NCBI GenBank assembly: GCA_963693285.1
Contig: OY848923.1
Span: 7,712,451-7,776,450 of the forward strand
Direction: 5' to 3'
Source of the DNA: Xestospongia muta
Lineage: Eukaryota > Porifera > Demospongiae > Haplosclerida > Petrosiidae
DNA length: 64,000 bases
Position 1 is the stretch's first letter. Each line of letters opens with the position of its first letter. The translations under genes were made by a program, and so were the position numbers. Below the pieces are notes generated by a model, which saw nothing but the letters and a program-made list of their open reading frames with translations, was not told the origin of the DNA and ran no database searches. Of this stretch, positions 33,001 through 44,774 are shown piece after piece.

Positions 33001-36000
33001 CTGGTGTTGCTACTACTGGTGCTACTGCTACTGGCGTTGCTACTACTGGTGCTACTGCTATACTGGCGTTGCTACTACTGGTGCTACTGCTACTGGTGTT
33101 GCTACTACTGGTGCTACTGCTACTGGCGTTGCTACTATTGCTGTTGCTACTACTGGTGTTGCTACTACTGGTGCTACTGCTACTGGCGTTGCTACTATTG
33201 CTGTTGCTACTACTGGTGTTGCTACTACTGGTGTTGCTACTATTGGTGTTGCTACTACTGGTGCTACTACTACTGGTGTTGCTACTACTGGTGCTACTAC
33301 TACTGGTGCTGCGGCTACTGGTGTTGCTACTACTGGTGCTACTGCTACTGGCGTTGCTACTACTGGTGCTACTGCTACTGGCGTTGCTACTACTGGTGCT
33401 ACTGCTACTGGCGTTGCTACTACTGGTGCTACTGCTACTGGTGTTGCTACTACTGGTGCTACTGCTACTGGCGTTGCTACTATTGCTGTTGCTACTACTG
33501 GTGTTGCTACTACTGGTGCTACTGCTACTGGCGTTGCTACTATTGGTGTTGCTACTACTGGTGTTGCTACTACTGGTGCTACTGCTACTGGTGCTGCTGC
33601 TACTGGTGTTGCTACTACTGGTGCTACTGCTACTGGCGTTGCTACTACTGGTGCTACTGCTATACTGGCGTTGCTACTACTGGTGCTACTGCTACTGGTG
33701 TTGCTACTACTGGTGCTACTGCTACTGGCGTTGCTACTATTGCTGTTGCTACTACTGGTGTTGCTACTACTGGTGCTACTGCTACTGGCGTTGCTACTAT
33801 TGCTGTTGCTACTACTGGTGTTGCTACTACTGGTGCTACTGCTACTGGCGTTGCTACTATTGCTGTTGCTACAACTGGTGTTGCTACTACTGGTGTTGCT
33901 ACTATTGGTGTTGCTACTACTGGTGCTACTACTACTGGTGTTGCTACTACTGGTGCTACTACTACTGGTGCTGCTGCTACTGGTGTTGCTACTACTGGTG
34001 CTACTGCTACTGGCGTTGCTACTACTGGTGCTACTGCTACTGGTGTTGCTACTACTGGTGCTACTGCTACTGGCGTTGCTACTGTTGCTGTTGCTACTAC
34101 TGGTGTTGCTACTACTGGTGCTACTGCTACTGGCGTTGCTACTATTGCTGTTGCTACTACTGGTGTTGCTACTACTGGTGCTACTACTACTGGTGTTGCT
34201 ACTACTGGTGCTACTACTACTGGTGCTGCTGCTACTGGTGTTGCTACTACTGGTGCTACTGCTACTGGCGTTGCTACTACTGGTGCTACTGCTACTGGCG
34301 TTGCTACTACTGGTGCTACTGCTACTGGCGTTGCTACTACTGGTGCTACTGCTACTGGCGTTGCTACTACTGGTGCTACTGCTACTGGTGTTGCTACTAC
34401 CTGTGTTGCTACTACTGGTGCTACTACTACTGGTGTTGCTGCTATTGGTGTTGCTACTACTGGTGCTACTGCTACTGGCGTTGCTATTATTGGTGTTGCT
34501 ACTACTGGTGTTGCTACTACTGGTGCTACTACTACTGGTGTTGCTACTACCTGTGTTGCTACTACTGGTGTTGCTACTACTGGTGCTACTACTACTGGTG
34601 TTGCTACTACCTGTGTTGCTACTACTGGTGTTGCTACTACTGGTGCTACTACTGGTGTTGCTACTACTGGTGCTGCTACTGGTGTTGCTACTACTGGTGG
34701 TACTGCTACTGGTGTTGCTACTACTGGTGGTACTGCTACTGGTGTTGCTAGTACTGGTGGTACTGCTACTGGTGTTGCTACTACTGGTGCTACTGCTACT
34801 GGTGTTGCTGCTATTGGTGTTGCTACTACTGGTGCTACTGCTACTGGCGTTGCTACTATTGGTGTTGCTACTACTGGTGTTGCTACTACTGGTGCTACCG
34901 CTACTGGCGTTGCTACTATTGGTGTTGCTACTACTGGTGTTGCTACTACTGGTGCTACTGCTACTGGTGCTGCTGCTACTGGTGTTGCTACTACTGGTGC
35001 TACTGCTACTGGCGTTGCTACTACTGGTGCTACTGCTATACTGGCGTTGCTACTACTGGTGCTACTGCTACTGGTGTTGCTACTACTGGTGCTACTGCTA
35101 CTGGCGTTGCTACTATTGCTGTTGCTACTACTGGTGTTGCTACTACTGGTGCTACTGCTACTGGCGTTGCTACTATTGCTGTTGCTACTACTGGTGTTGC
35201 TACTACTGGTGTTGCTACTATTGGTGTTGCTACTACTGGTGCTACTACTACTGGTGTTGCTACTACTGGTGCTACTACTACTGGTGCTGCTGCTACTGGT
35301 GCTACTGGTGCTACTACTACTGGTGCTGCTGCTACTGGTGTTGCTACTACTGGTGCTACTGCTACTGGCGTTGCTACTACTGGTGCTACTGCTACTGGCG
35401 TTGCTACTACTGGTGCTACTGCTACTGGTGTTGCTACTACTGGTGCTACTGCTACTGGCGTTGCTACTATTGCTGTTGCTACTACTGGTGTTGCTACTAC
35501 TGGTGCTACTGCTACTGGCGTTGCTACTATTGCTGTTGCTACTACTGGTGTTGCTACTACTGTTGCTACTACTGGTGCTAATACACTGGTGTTGCTACTA
35601 TTGGTGTTGCTACTATTGGTGTTGCTACTACTGGTGTTGCTAGTACTGGTGCTACTACTACTGGTGTTGCTACTACCTGTGTTGCTACTACTGGTGTTGC
35701 TACTACTGGTGTTGCTACTACTTGTGTTGCTACTACTGGTGTTGCTAGTACTGGTGCTACTAGAGTTGCTACTACTGGTGCTACTGCTACTGGCGTTGCT
35801 ACTATTGGTGTTGCTACTACTGGTGCTACTGCTACTGGCGTTGCTACTATTGGTGTTGCTACTACTGGTGTTGCTACTACTGGTGCTACTACTACTGGTG
35901 TTGCTACTACCTGTGTTGCTACTACTGGTGCTACTACTACTGGTGTTGCTACTACCTGTGTTGCTACTACTGGTGCTACTACTACTGGTGTTGCTGCTAT

Positions 36001-38890
36001 TGGTGTTGCTACTACTGGTGCTACTGCTACTGGCGTTGCTACTATTGGTGTTGCTACTACTGGTGTTGCTACTACTGGTGCTACTGCTACTGGCGTTGCT
36101 ATTATTGGTGTTGCTACTACTGGTGTTGCTACTACTGGTGTTGCTACTACTGGTGCTACTACTACTGGTGTTGCTACTACCTGTGTTGCTACTACTGGTG
36201 TTGCTACTACTGGTGCTACTACTACTGGTGTTGCTACTACCTGTGTTGCTACTACTGGTGTTGCTACTACTGGTGCTACTACTGGTGTTGCTACTACTGG
36301 TGCTACTGCTACTGGTGTTGCTACTACTGGTGCTACTGCTACTGGTGTTGCTACTACTGGTGGTACTGCTACTGGTGTTGCTACTACTGGTGGTACTGCT
36401 ACTGGTGTTGCTACTACTGGTGCTACTGCTACTGGTGTTGCTGCTATTGGTGTTGCTACTACTGGTGCTACTGCTACTGGCGTTGCTACTATTGGTGTTG
36501 CTACTACTGTTGCTACTACTGGTGTTGCTACTACTGGTGCTAGTGCTACTGGCGTTGCTACTATTGGTGTTGCTACTACTGGTGCTACTGCTACTGGTGT
36601 TGCTGCTATTGGTGTTGCTACTACTGGTGCTACTGCTACTGGTGTTGCTACTACTGGTGCTACTGCTACTGGCGTTGCTACTACTGGTGCTACTGCTACT
36701 GGCGTTGCTACTACTGGTGCTACTGCTACTGGTGTTGCTACTACTGGTGCTACTGCTACTGGCGTTGCTACTATTGCTGTTGCTACTACTGGTGTTGCTA
36801 CTACTGGTGCTACTGCTACTGGCGTTGCTACTATTGCTGTTGCTACTACTGGTGTTGCTACTACTGCATGTTGCTACTATTGGTGTTGCTACTACTGGTG
36901 TTGCTACTAACTGTGTTGCTACTACTGGTGTTGCTACTACTGGTGTTGCTACTACTTGTGTTGCTACTACTGGTGTTGCTAGTACTGGTGCTACTACTAG
37001 TGTTGCTACTACTGGTGCTACTACTACTGGTGCTACTACTACTGGTGTTGGTACTACCTGTGTTGCTACTACTGGTGTTGCTGCTACTGGTGTTGCTGCT
37101 ATTGGTGTTGCTACTACTGGTGCTACTGCCACTGGCGTTGCTACTATTGGTGTTGCTACTATTGGTGTTGCTACTACTGGTGCTACTACTACTGGTGTTG
37201 CTACTACCTGTGTTGCTACTACTGGTGTTGCTACTACTGGTGCTACTACTACTGGTGTTGCTACTACCTGTGTTGCTACTACTGTTGCTACTACTGGTGC
37301 TGCTACTGGTGTTGCTACTACTGGTGCTACTGCTACTGGTGTTGCTACTACTGGTGCTACTGCTACTGGTGTTGCTACTACTGGTGTTGCTATTACTTGT
37401 GTTGCTACTACTGGTGTTGCTAGTACTGGTGCTACTACTGGTGCTACTACTACTGGTGCTACTACTACTGGTGTTGCTACTACCTGTGTTGCTACTACTG
37501 GTGTTGCTGCTACTGGTGCTACTACTACTGGTGTTGCTACTACCTGTGTTGCTGCTACTGGTGCTACTGCTACTGGTGTTGCTACTACTGGTGCTACTGC
37601 TACTGGCTTTGCTACTATTGCTGTTGCTACTACCTGTGTTGCTACTGGTGTTGCTGTGTTGCTACTACTGGTGCTACTACTGGTGTTGCTACTACTGGTG
37701 CTACTACTACTGGTGTTGCTACTACCTGTGTTGCTACTACTGGTGTTGCTACTGGTGCTACTACTACTGGTGCTACTACTACTGGTGTTGCTACTACTGG
37801 TGTTGCTACTACCTGTGTTGCTACTACTGGTGATACTACTACTGGTGTTGCTGCTACTGGTGCTACTACTACTGGCGTTGCTACTACTGGTGCTGCTACT
37901 GGTGTTACTACTACTGGTGCTACTACTACTGGTGTTGCTACTACCTGTGTTGCTACTGGTGTTGCTGTGTTGCTACTACTGGTGCTACTACTGGTGTTGC
38001 TACTACTGGTGCTACTACTACTGGTGTTGCTACTACCTGTGTTGCTACTACTGGTGTTGCTACTACCTGTGTTGCTACTACTGGTGCTACTACTGGTGCT
38101 ACTACTACTGGTGCAACTACTACTGGTGTTGCTACTACTGGTGTTGCTACTACCTGTGTTGCTACTACTGGTGATACTACTACTGGTGTTGCTACTACTG
38201 GTGTTGCTACTACTGGTGCCACTGCTACTGGTGTTGCTGCTACTGGTGCTACTACTACTGGTGTTGCTACTACTGGTGCTACTACTACTGGTGTTGCTAC
38301 TACTGGTGCTATTACTACTGGTGTTGTTACTACTGGTGTTGCTACTACTGCTAGTGTTGGTGCTATTGGTGTTGCTACTACTGGTGCTACTACTACTGGT
38401 GTTGCTGCTACTGATGTTGCTACTACTGGCGCTACTGCTACTGCTACTGGCGTTGCTACTACTGGTGCTACTGCTACTGGTGTTGCTACTATTGGTGCTA
38501 CTGCTACTGGTGTTGCTGCTATTGGTGCTACTGTTCATAGTGGCAGCAGTGATGTTGCTACTACTGGTGCTACTGCTACTGGTGTTGCTACTACTTGTCC
38601 TACTGCTACTGGTGTTGCTGCTATTGGTGCTACTGCTGCTGGTGTTGCTGCTATTGGTGCTACTGTTCATAGTGGCAGCAGTGATGTTGCTACTACTGGT
38701 GCTACTGCTACTGGTGTTGCTACTATTGGTGCTACTGTTCATAGAGGCAGCAGTGATGTTGCCACTACTGGTGCTACTGCTACTGGTGTTGCTACTACTT
38801 GTCCTACTGCTACTGGTGTTGCTGCTATTGGTGCTACTGCTGCTGGTGTTGCTACTACTGGTGCTACTGCTACTGGGCTACTACTGGTGC
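30060..38890 (+). repeat. Giant coding-derived minisatellite, 15-bp unit (part 1)
   Basis: Nearly 9 kb built from GTTGCTACTACTGGT and point variants (GCTACTGCTACTGGC, GTTGCTACTATTGGT and others). Occasional 12-bp and frame-shifting units occur. Unit variants are arranged in higher-order blocks: 30.93-31.25 repeats at 31.82-32.13 kb; 32.65-33.06 repeats at 34.63-35.04 kb (about 1.98 kb apart); a CTGCTATACTGGCG junction recurs at 33.06, 33.66 and 35.04 kb. A marker unit GTTC[GA]TAGTGGCAGCAGTG recurs at 38.53, 38.67 and 38.74 kb, with relatives at 30.43, 30.91 and 31.80 kb. The three plus frames read VATTG, LLLLV and CYYWC, and two minus frames read PVVAT and TSSSN. Only one frame has stops, so huge ORFs (up to 1171 codons, switching frames) are expected and are not genes. 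Confidence 0.9.
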
Positions 38891-39000
38891 TACTGTGTAG
38901 TAATGTTTAATTCATATATTATGTATTGTGGTTTGATTTATTATGTAATTTCCGGTTTTTTGTGTATTTAAGTTCAGTATTGTTACGACATACTACTAGT
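38891..39000. other. Unique 110-bp island inside the array
   Basis: AT-rich non-repeat sequence (TGTAGTAATGTTTAATTCAT at its start) interrupts the array. Read in the VATTG frame it would give a hydrophobic lead (WFDLLCNFRFFVYLSSVLL) into the repeat, but there is no in-frame ATG. Probably an insertion. Confidence 0.6.
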
Positions 39001-40350
39001 TGTGCTACTACTACTGGTGCTATTGCTACTGGTGTTGCTACTACTGGTGTTGCTACTACTGGTGCTACTACTGGTGCTACTACTACTGGTGCTACTGCTA
39101 CTGGTGCTACTACTACTGGTGTTGCTACTACTGGTGTTGCTACTACTGGTGTTGCTACTACTGGTGCTGGCGCTACTACTACTGGTGCTACTGCTACTGG
39201 TGCTACTACTACTGGTGCTACTGGTGCTACTACTACTGGTGCTATTGCTACTGGTGCTATTGCTACTGGTGTTGCTACTACTGGTGTTGCTACTACTGGT
39301 GTTGCTACTACTGGTGTTGCTACTACTGGTGCTACTACTACTGGTGCTACTGCTACTGGTGCTACTACTACTGGTGCTACTGCTACTGGTGTTGCTACTA
39401 CTGGTGTTGCTACTACTGGTGTTGCTACTACTGGTGTTGCTACTACTGGTGCTACTACTGGTGCTACTACTACTGGTGCTACTGCTACTGGTGCTACTAC
39501 TACTGGTGTTGCTACTACTGGTGTTGCTACTACTGGTGTTGCTACTACTGGTGTTGCTACTACTGGTGCTGGCGCTACTACTACTGGTGCTACTGCTACT
39601 GGTGCTACTACTACTGGTGCTACTGGTGCTACTACTACTGGTGCTATTGCTACTGGTGCTATTGCTACTGGTGTTGCTACTACTGGTGTTGCTACTACTG
39701 GTGTTGCTACTACTGGTGTTGCTACTACTGGTGCTACTACTACTGGTGCTACTGCTACTGGTGCTACTACTACTGGTGCTACTTCTGGTGCTACTGCTAC
39801 TGGTGTTGCTACTACTGGTGCTACTGCTACTGGTGTTGCTACTACTGGTGTTGCTACTACTGGTGTTGCTACTACTGGTGCTACTGCTATTGTTGCTACT
39901 ACTGGTCCTACTGCTACTGGTGTTGCTGCTATTGGTGGTTTTGTTCGTAGTGGCAGCAGTGATGTTGCTATTGATGTTACTGCTACTGGTGTTGCTACTA
40001 CTGGTGCTACTGCTACTGGTGTTGCTACTACTGGTGCTACTGCTACTGGTGTTGCTATCGCTACTGGTGTTGCTACTACTGGTGTTGCTACTACTGGTGC
40101 TACTACTGGTGCTACTGCTACTGGTGTTGCTACTACTGGTGCTACTGCTACTGGCGTTGCTACTACTGGTGTTGCTACTACTGGTGGTACTACTACTGGT
40201 GTTGCTGCTACTGGTGTTGCTACTACTGGTGCTACTGCTACCGGTTTTGCTACTACCGGTGCTACTACTGTTGTTAATTGCTGCTATTGGTGGTGGTACT
40301 CTTGGTGGTGGTGGCAGTGATGTTGCTATTGGTCTTGCTGCTATTGGTGC
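39001..40350 (+). repeat. Giant minisatellite, part 2
   Basis: Same 15-bp unit. A ~395-bp block carrying GGTGCTGGCGCTACTACTAC recurs at 39.17 and 39.57 kb. The 3' end grades into ATTGGTGGTGGTACTCTTGG and related Gly-rich units (40.28-40.35 kb), which directly precede the conserved tail. Confidence 0.9.
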
Positions 40351-40528
40351 TGTTACTACTACTGGTACCAGTGGAGTACTGGCAGTAGATCAAGGAGAAC
40401 TAAACACAGAACTTACTTTTTCTTGTAACATTAGGTCTACCACAACATCTATTAATGATTATATATACAGCACTCCTGCTGTGCAAGCCAAGGACAATGG
40501 GTTTTGTAAGAGTCAACTGGTTCTTTAA
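39962..40528 (+). CDS. Poly-Leu transmembrane protein with expanded repeat (copy 6)
   Basis: The last in-frame ATG that gives a sensible length is at 39962; the frame is open from about 39002. The product from there has about 100 Leu/Val residues, then AAIGGGTLGGGGSDVAIG and GAVTTTGTSGVLAVDQGE, then the full family tail ending FCKSQLVL at TAA 40526-40528. It is the plus-strand counterpart of 16982-17539 but keeps the complete tail. A hydrophobic run this long cannot be a single TM, so either a start further downstream is used, the protein is not made, or the repeat has ruined the gene. Confidence 0.45.
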   Translation: MLLLMLLLLVLLLLVLLLLVLLLLVLLLLVLLSLLVLLLLVLLLLVLLLVLLLLVLLLLVLLLLALLLLVLLLLVVLLLVLLLLVLLLLVLLLPVLLLPVLLLLLIAAIGGGTLGGGGSDVAIGLAAIGAVTTTGTSGVLAVDQGELNTELTFSCNIRSTTTSINDYIYSTPAVQAKDNGFCKSQLVL

Positions 40529-41450
40529 CACTGTACATTAATATGTACTATTATAATATTACATTAATTTTGTTAGTTTTCTTATTAGTATATCTGTTGT
40601 TCAGTTATTCGTATAAATACCAGCTGTACTACATCATTGTGTATTTTGTCTTGTTTTATATAAAATACTAACATTTAGCTCAAACACACTGTTAATATAT
40701 AATTTGAACTCTTCAAGACTCCTCCACGAGACTCATTTTAATTAAAGTGGGTGTTCTTCAAGACGCTGTTTCAACTGATGATCACACTTGAGAAAACCAT
40801 TATATTCTCTGGTTCAGCATCATGCATGAAATCAAAATTATAAAATATATAAGAGTTGTTTAATATAAGACTATATGTATAAATGGATAACACATGCATG
40901 ATAAGTGAATGGACAATAATTTATTTCACATCAAATTGTATTCCATTGAAATGCTCCAGACTACCTCCTCCTAGTTATGAAGTGGGTCGAGTTATATATT
41001 ATTACACATACAATCTCTTATTAATCCATTAATTAAAGGGGCATACTCATTATAAGTAATAATGGAACAATAAACATATTATATATGTCATGTGATAATG
41101 TTAGTACAAATTTAATATAATGAACACAATGAAAACCAGATTGACTTCTCTGGTCACTTAAACATTTTAATTGTACTGTCTTATTGCCATTAAGTAGTAT
41201 ACAACTGAGTTGGTGAAGTGTGCACAAAAAGAGACTACCACTAAACAAATATTGTAGAGTGAAATAACCAATACCTGTTTACTGTGACACAAGTATTGGT
41301 TGTAATAGTAATCTCTTTCACTTACTTTAATCAATCTTTTTCACCTTAGTTTTACATGTACATATAGTATTATCTTTTAAATCTACCTCTATCATATTTT
41401 ATCAAGTTATTACATTATCTTATCATTAGGGGTCTGGGCTCTTCTCTCAG
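40529..41450. repeat. 3' flank and repeats, inverted relative of 15.94-16.94 kb
   Basis: No gene. Contains the TATAAATACCAGCTG 3' flank, an AAAGTGGGTGTTCTTCAAGA form of the dispersed core (40.745 kb) and the CCTCCTCCTAGTTATGA junction sequence (40.965 kb). Confidence 0.6.
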
Positions 41451-42066
41451 GAGTGTGGTCATATGAAGGACTTTATACATGTACACTCATTTACATATGA
41501 TTTTCATATCAGAATGGTGTTAAATATTATACGAGGGAGGACAAAACTTCATGGCAATCTAAACCTGCGTGACTTGTTGGACCAGTTATGGCAACGTTCT
41601 GAACACCCTCTTAATTTTATAAGAAATCGAATTTGTAGAGGTATTTTAAATGGATGCATGACAGATAAATGGACAGACAGACAAACAGATAACTATCTCT
41701 TTTTATTTACAGATGCTATTACTATCTCTTTATCAGTGACATTGGAATCATTATATAAACACATAATAACACATTATAATTAGTATGATATACAGACATT
41801 GGAACTTGTCCAGTCCAGCAGAGATGGGAGTGGCTTATCCCACACGTTATGGGACATTAGTCTTATGATTGACCTAGCACCATCTGTAATTGGACCAATG
41901 ACCACACCCGAACTCTCTCATATATTACATGATACAAGAGAACTATATCATGTCATTACTTTAGCTATTCCTATTGTACCAGCGGAAGATGACCACACCC
42001 ATCAATCTTTCTCTTTCACCATTTATATGTTACTAGTCAATAAAAATGAGGTCTTCCCACGTCTCA
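41451..42066 (+). pseudogene. Exon cluster with FTYDFHIR motif, possibly SZT2-like
   Basis: Exon 1 (41451-41640, acceptor CTCTCAG, donor GTATTT) encodes HMKDFIHVHSFTYDFHIRMV and NLRDLLDQLWQRSEHPLNFI. Exon 2 (41713-41783) adds DAITISLSVTLESLYKHII and ends in TAG. A third open piece (about 41796-42066, after TATACAG) encodes LSHTLWDISLMIDLAPSVIG, ELSHILHDTRELYHVITLAI and FTIYMLLVNKNEVFPRLTV before running into the dispersed repeat. The 72-nt intron 1 is itself open and in frame. These look like genuine exons of one large soluble protein, and FTYDFHIR again suggests SZT2, unverified. The 13-nt gap before piece 3 is too short for an intron, so something is deleted. Confidence 0.45.
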
Positions 42067-44600
42067 CTGTCAACACCCCATTTCTATCAATATGTGGAAG
42101 AATATACACTTGTTATCAGTGTATATTCTTTAGGGTACATGTCTGGGTGGCTCTTCTAATACACAGTTAAGTCTGATAGTTAATATATACAATTAAATTA
42201 CACATACATTATTATCATGATCAGGACATACAGGGACCATCTGTTTGTTAGTTGAAACAGTGTGTGGAAGAACACCCATTTGTTATCATTGTACTGTCTT
42301 GGAATGAGTCTTATACTATATAAATTACAATACTATATTGCATGAATTCACTAATTAATTTACTATAAATTATAAATATATATTCTCCACAAATTGACTC
42401 TTTCTGTTCACTTAAACATAATTTTCCATTAACAGTTTACATGACTGATTTGTTCAAGTCTGTCCAGAAAGGCTACCACTATATTATAATATGTAAACTA
42501 AAATAATTACTATCACATTCCAATACCTGTTTCATAGATGGACTGATGATCGTTCAGGCAAAAGAAATGAATGGTCAGTTAAGTTTGTTAATTTATAATG
42601 ATTCAAACATACAGTGTTTTGGATTACTGTGTAAACATTACATAGATTTAGGAATATTGGATGAGCACATATATTACTTCCCTTTCAATAACAACTAGAC
42701 AACTTTGATAGTATCTGAAGATTAATAAATAGAAGTTGTTACGTCTGTCTTGTTATGAAAAAAATAGAAGAAAGATTTCAAAGTAATTTTAAATTATTTC
42801 AAACAGAGGATGATACTGATAAATATGGAGTAAGAAATGTAAATATTATCAATTATTTATCTGTCTATCCATCCATCTATCCATCCATGTTATGATATAA
42901 GTTACATTATCACTATATTACCAAGTATAGTATAATTATAGTATACTATACTTGTATAGTGATGATATAATGTATACTATATGTATTTTATGTATATTAT
43001 ATTATTAAATCATGATTGGTAGTTGTAGGAACACTCAACTATAAATAATTATTATATTCTCTGGTTCAGCATAATACATGAAGTTAAAATTATATAATAC
43101 ATAAGAATTATATAATCTATAAGGCTACATCTATGATTCATTTAACAATCCATCCATCCATCAAATTGTTTTTGATGACTACGTAAACATACAAACCAAC
43201 GGTTGTAATATCTGTCTTGCTATAAAGAACAATGAAAGAAGGATTAAAGGTAATTTCATATATAAGACGATATGATAAATATGGAGTAAGAAATGTAGTA
43301 TTATCGATTATTCGTCTGTCTGTCCATCCATCTATCTTTTGCTTCTGCCTATCCATCTATCCATCCATTTTATGATATAAGTTAATATTATACTATACTT
43401 GGTATGTAGTAATGATATAATGTATATCATTATATCATGATTTGATTGTTGTAGGTATTACTCAACTATATATACTGTATTAATGTCAAAATTATATAAT
43501 ATATAGACTTGTTTAATCTATAAATGGATAACACATGATAGGTGAATGGACAGGTGGATGGAAGGAGGGACAGATTAATGTAATCAACCATTATTTGTAC
43601 CATTAATTATGACTGTTTGTTTACTGACAACGTAAACATAGTGGAGTAGGAACAGGAGGGAACAAGATATTTACTATACTGAACTCTACTGAACTCTACT
43701 GAAACTACTGAAACATTTTTGTTAAACAATTTATTAAATATTAATTAATTATATGTATAAGCTATGTATATTATATATAGTATACTCTTAAAACTATATG
43801 TTACCATTGTCCCTCTCTAGTAAATAAAATAAAAAGAACAGAATACAGATTGCAGTCTTAACAGTACATTTACTATGATTTAAATGATTTGTACACACAC
43901 ATAAGATATCTAAAATCTGACTGCAAGTAGTAACATCAATATAGTTAAAGATACTACTTGAGAAATAGTTATACAGATATATGAATGGATGACAAGTAAA
44001 TGGACAGATAAATGAATGGATAATGAGGGAATGGACAGATAGATAAATGGACATATAGATGAAAGGAGGGATAGATAAAAGAATAGATAAATGAACTGAT
44101 TATCAAACAAATAAATTGATGTTTTGGTTCAAAATTCATCAAATAGTTTGTTTAAATTGTACACATTATTTGTGTGTGGGATTGTGTAATTCATCTTAGT
44201 AACTCACCAAATTTGGTCTCACTTTGAGAATAATTATAGTTTTGTTTTTACAGTAAAGATTGACCTTGGAAGTCCTAATGATTATCCAAACAATAATTAA
44301 ATTTCTGCTATAACAGTTTATCTAGCAGGAGGAGCAACTTCTACAAACAGTTGATATAAAGTTTTTTTGTGGTTTTAATTTATGAAGAGTAAATATGGTA
44401 TTCCAAACAAGACAAAATTATGTTGACAAAAACGCCATTATCTAAGACAACATCATCATACTCAAACAATGGTTCACTCATCATGATCATTAGTGAACGT
44501 ACATACTTTGTCCTGTTTACAAACCATAGAGTAAGGTACATGTACATATGAATGTACACTACATATTTAACTCCATTATGCATAGTTAGACTACATACAA
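42067..44600. repeat. Composite repeats upstream of mini-cadherin 2
   Basis: No gene. 42.12-42.60 kb matches 3.58-4.1 and 56.93-57.45 kb. An exon-B relic is at about 42767-42829. Palindromic elements lie near 42.93 and, as a half-copy, 43.39 kb. 43.1-44.1 kb parallels 4.6-6.35 kb, but with the 31-bp satellite reduced to a few units. Confidence 0.55.
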
Positions 44601-44625
44601 CAGTTTAGTGTAGTACACTAAACTG
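44601..44625. promoter_or_regulatory. 25-bp perfect palindrome upstream of mini-cadherin 2
   Basis: CAGTTTAGTGTA, one central G, then TACACTAAACTG; 150 bp before the ATG. Copy 1 keeps one arm and copy 3 has a longer hairpin in the same place (59090-59159). Could be a protein-binding dyad or a palindromic insertion. Confidence 0.45.
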
Positions 44626-44774
44626 AAGTTTAGCCATGCTTATGGGAGTGTTGTATATGAATGAATATTTAATAATATTCATATATTCTTATTATATATA
44701 TTACCGAGTGAACTGAGTTGCTTGTTAGTACTGACTGTGTCAACATCACTTGTCGACCACTAGCAATTGCAAAG

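Noticed and set aside
32128..35643. 1171-codon open frame on the plus strand, and other long frames at 30-40 kb
   Set aside because: The product switches between LLLLV, CYYWC and VATTG as the 15-bp repeat slips phase. Only the absence of stops in the unit makes it long; no start context or splice sites support it.
35036..37132. 698-codon minus-strand frame (PVVAT / TSSSN repeats) and the 366-codon one at 37.6-38.7 kb
   Set aside because: Reverse reading of the same 15-bp array; no independent coding evidence.
38926..40320. 464-codon Ala/Thr/Gly-rich frame with a signal-like N-terminus (antifreeze- or mucin-like)
   Set aside because: Tempting, but there is no in-frame ATG, and the N-terminus comes from a 110-bp AT-rich insertion. 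The frame does not reach the conserved tail.
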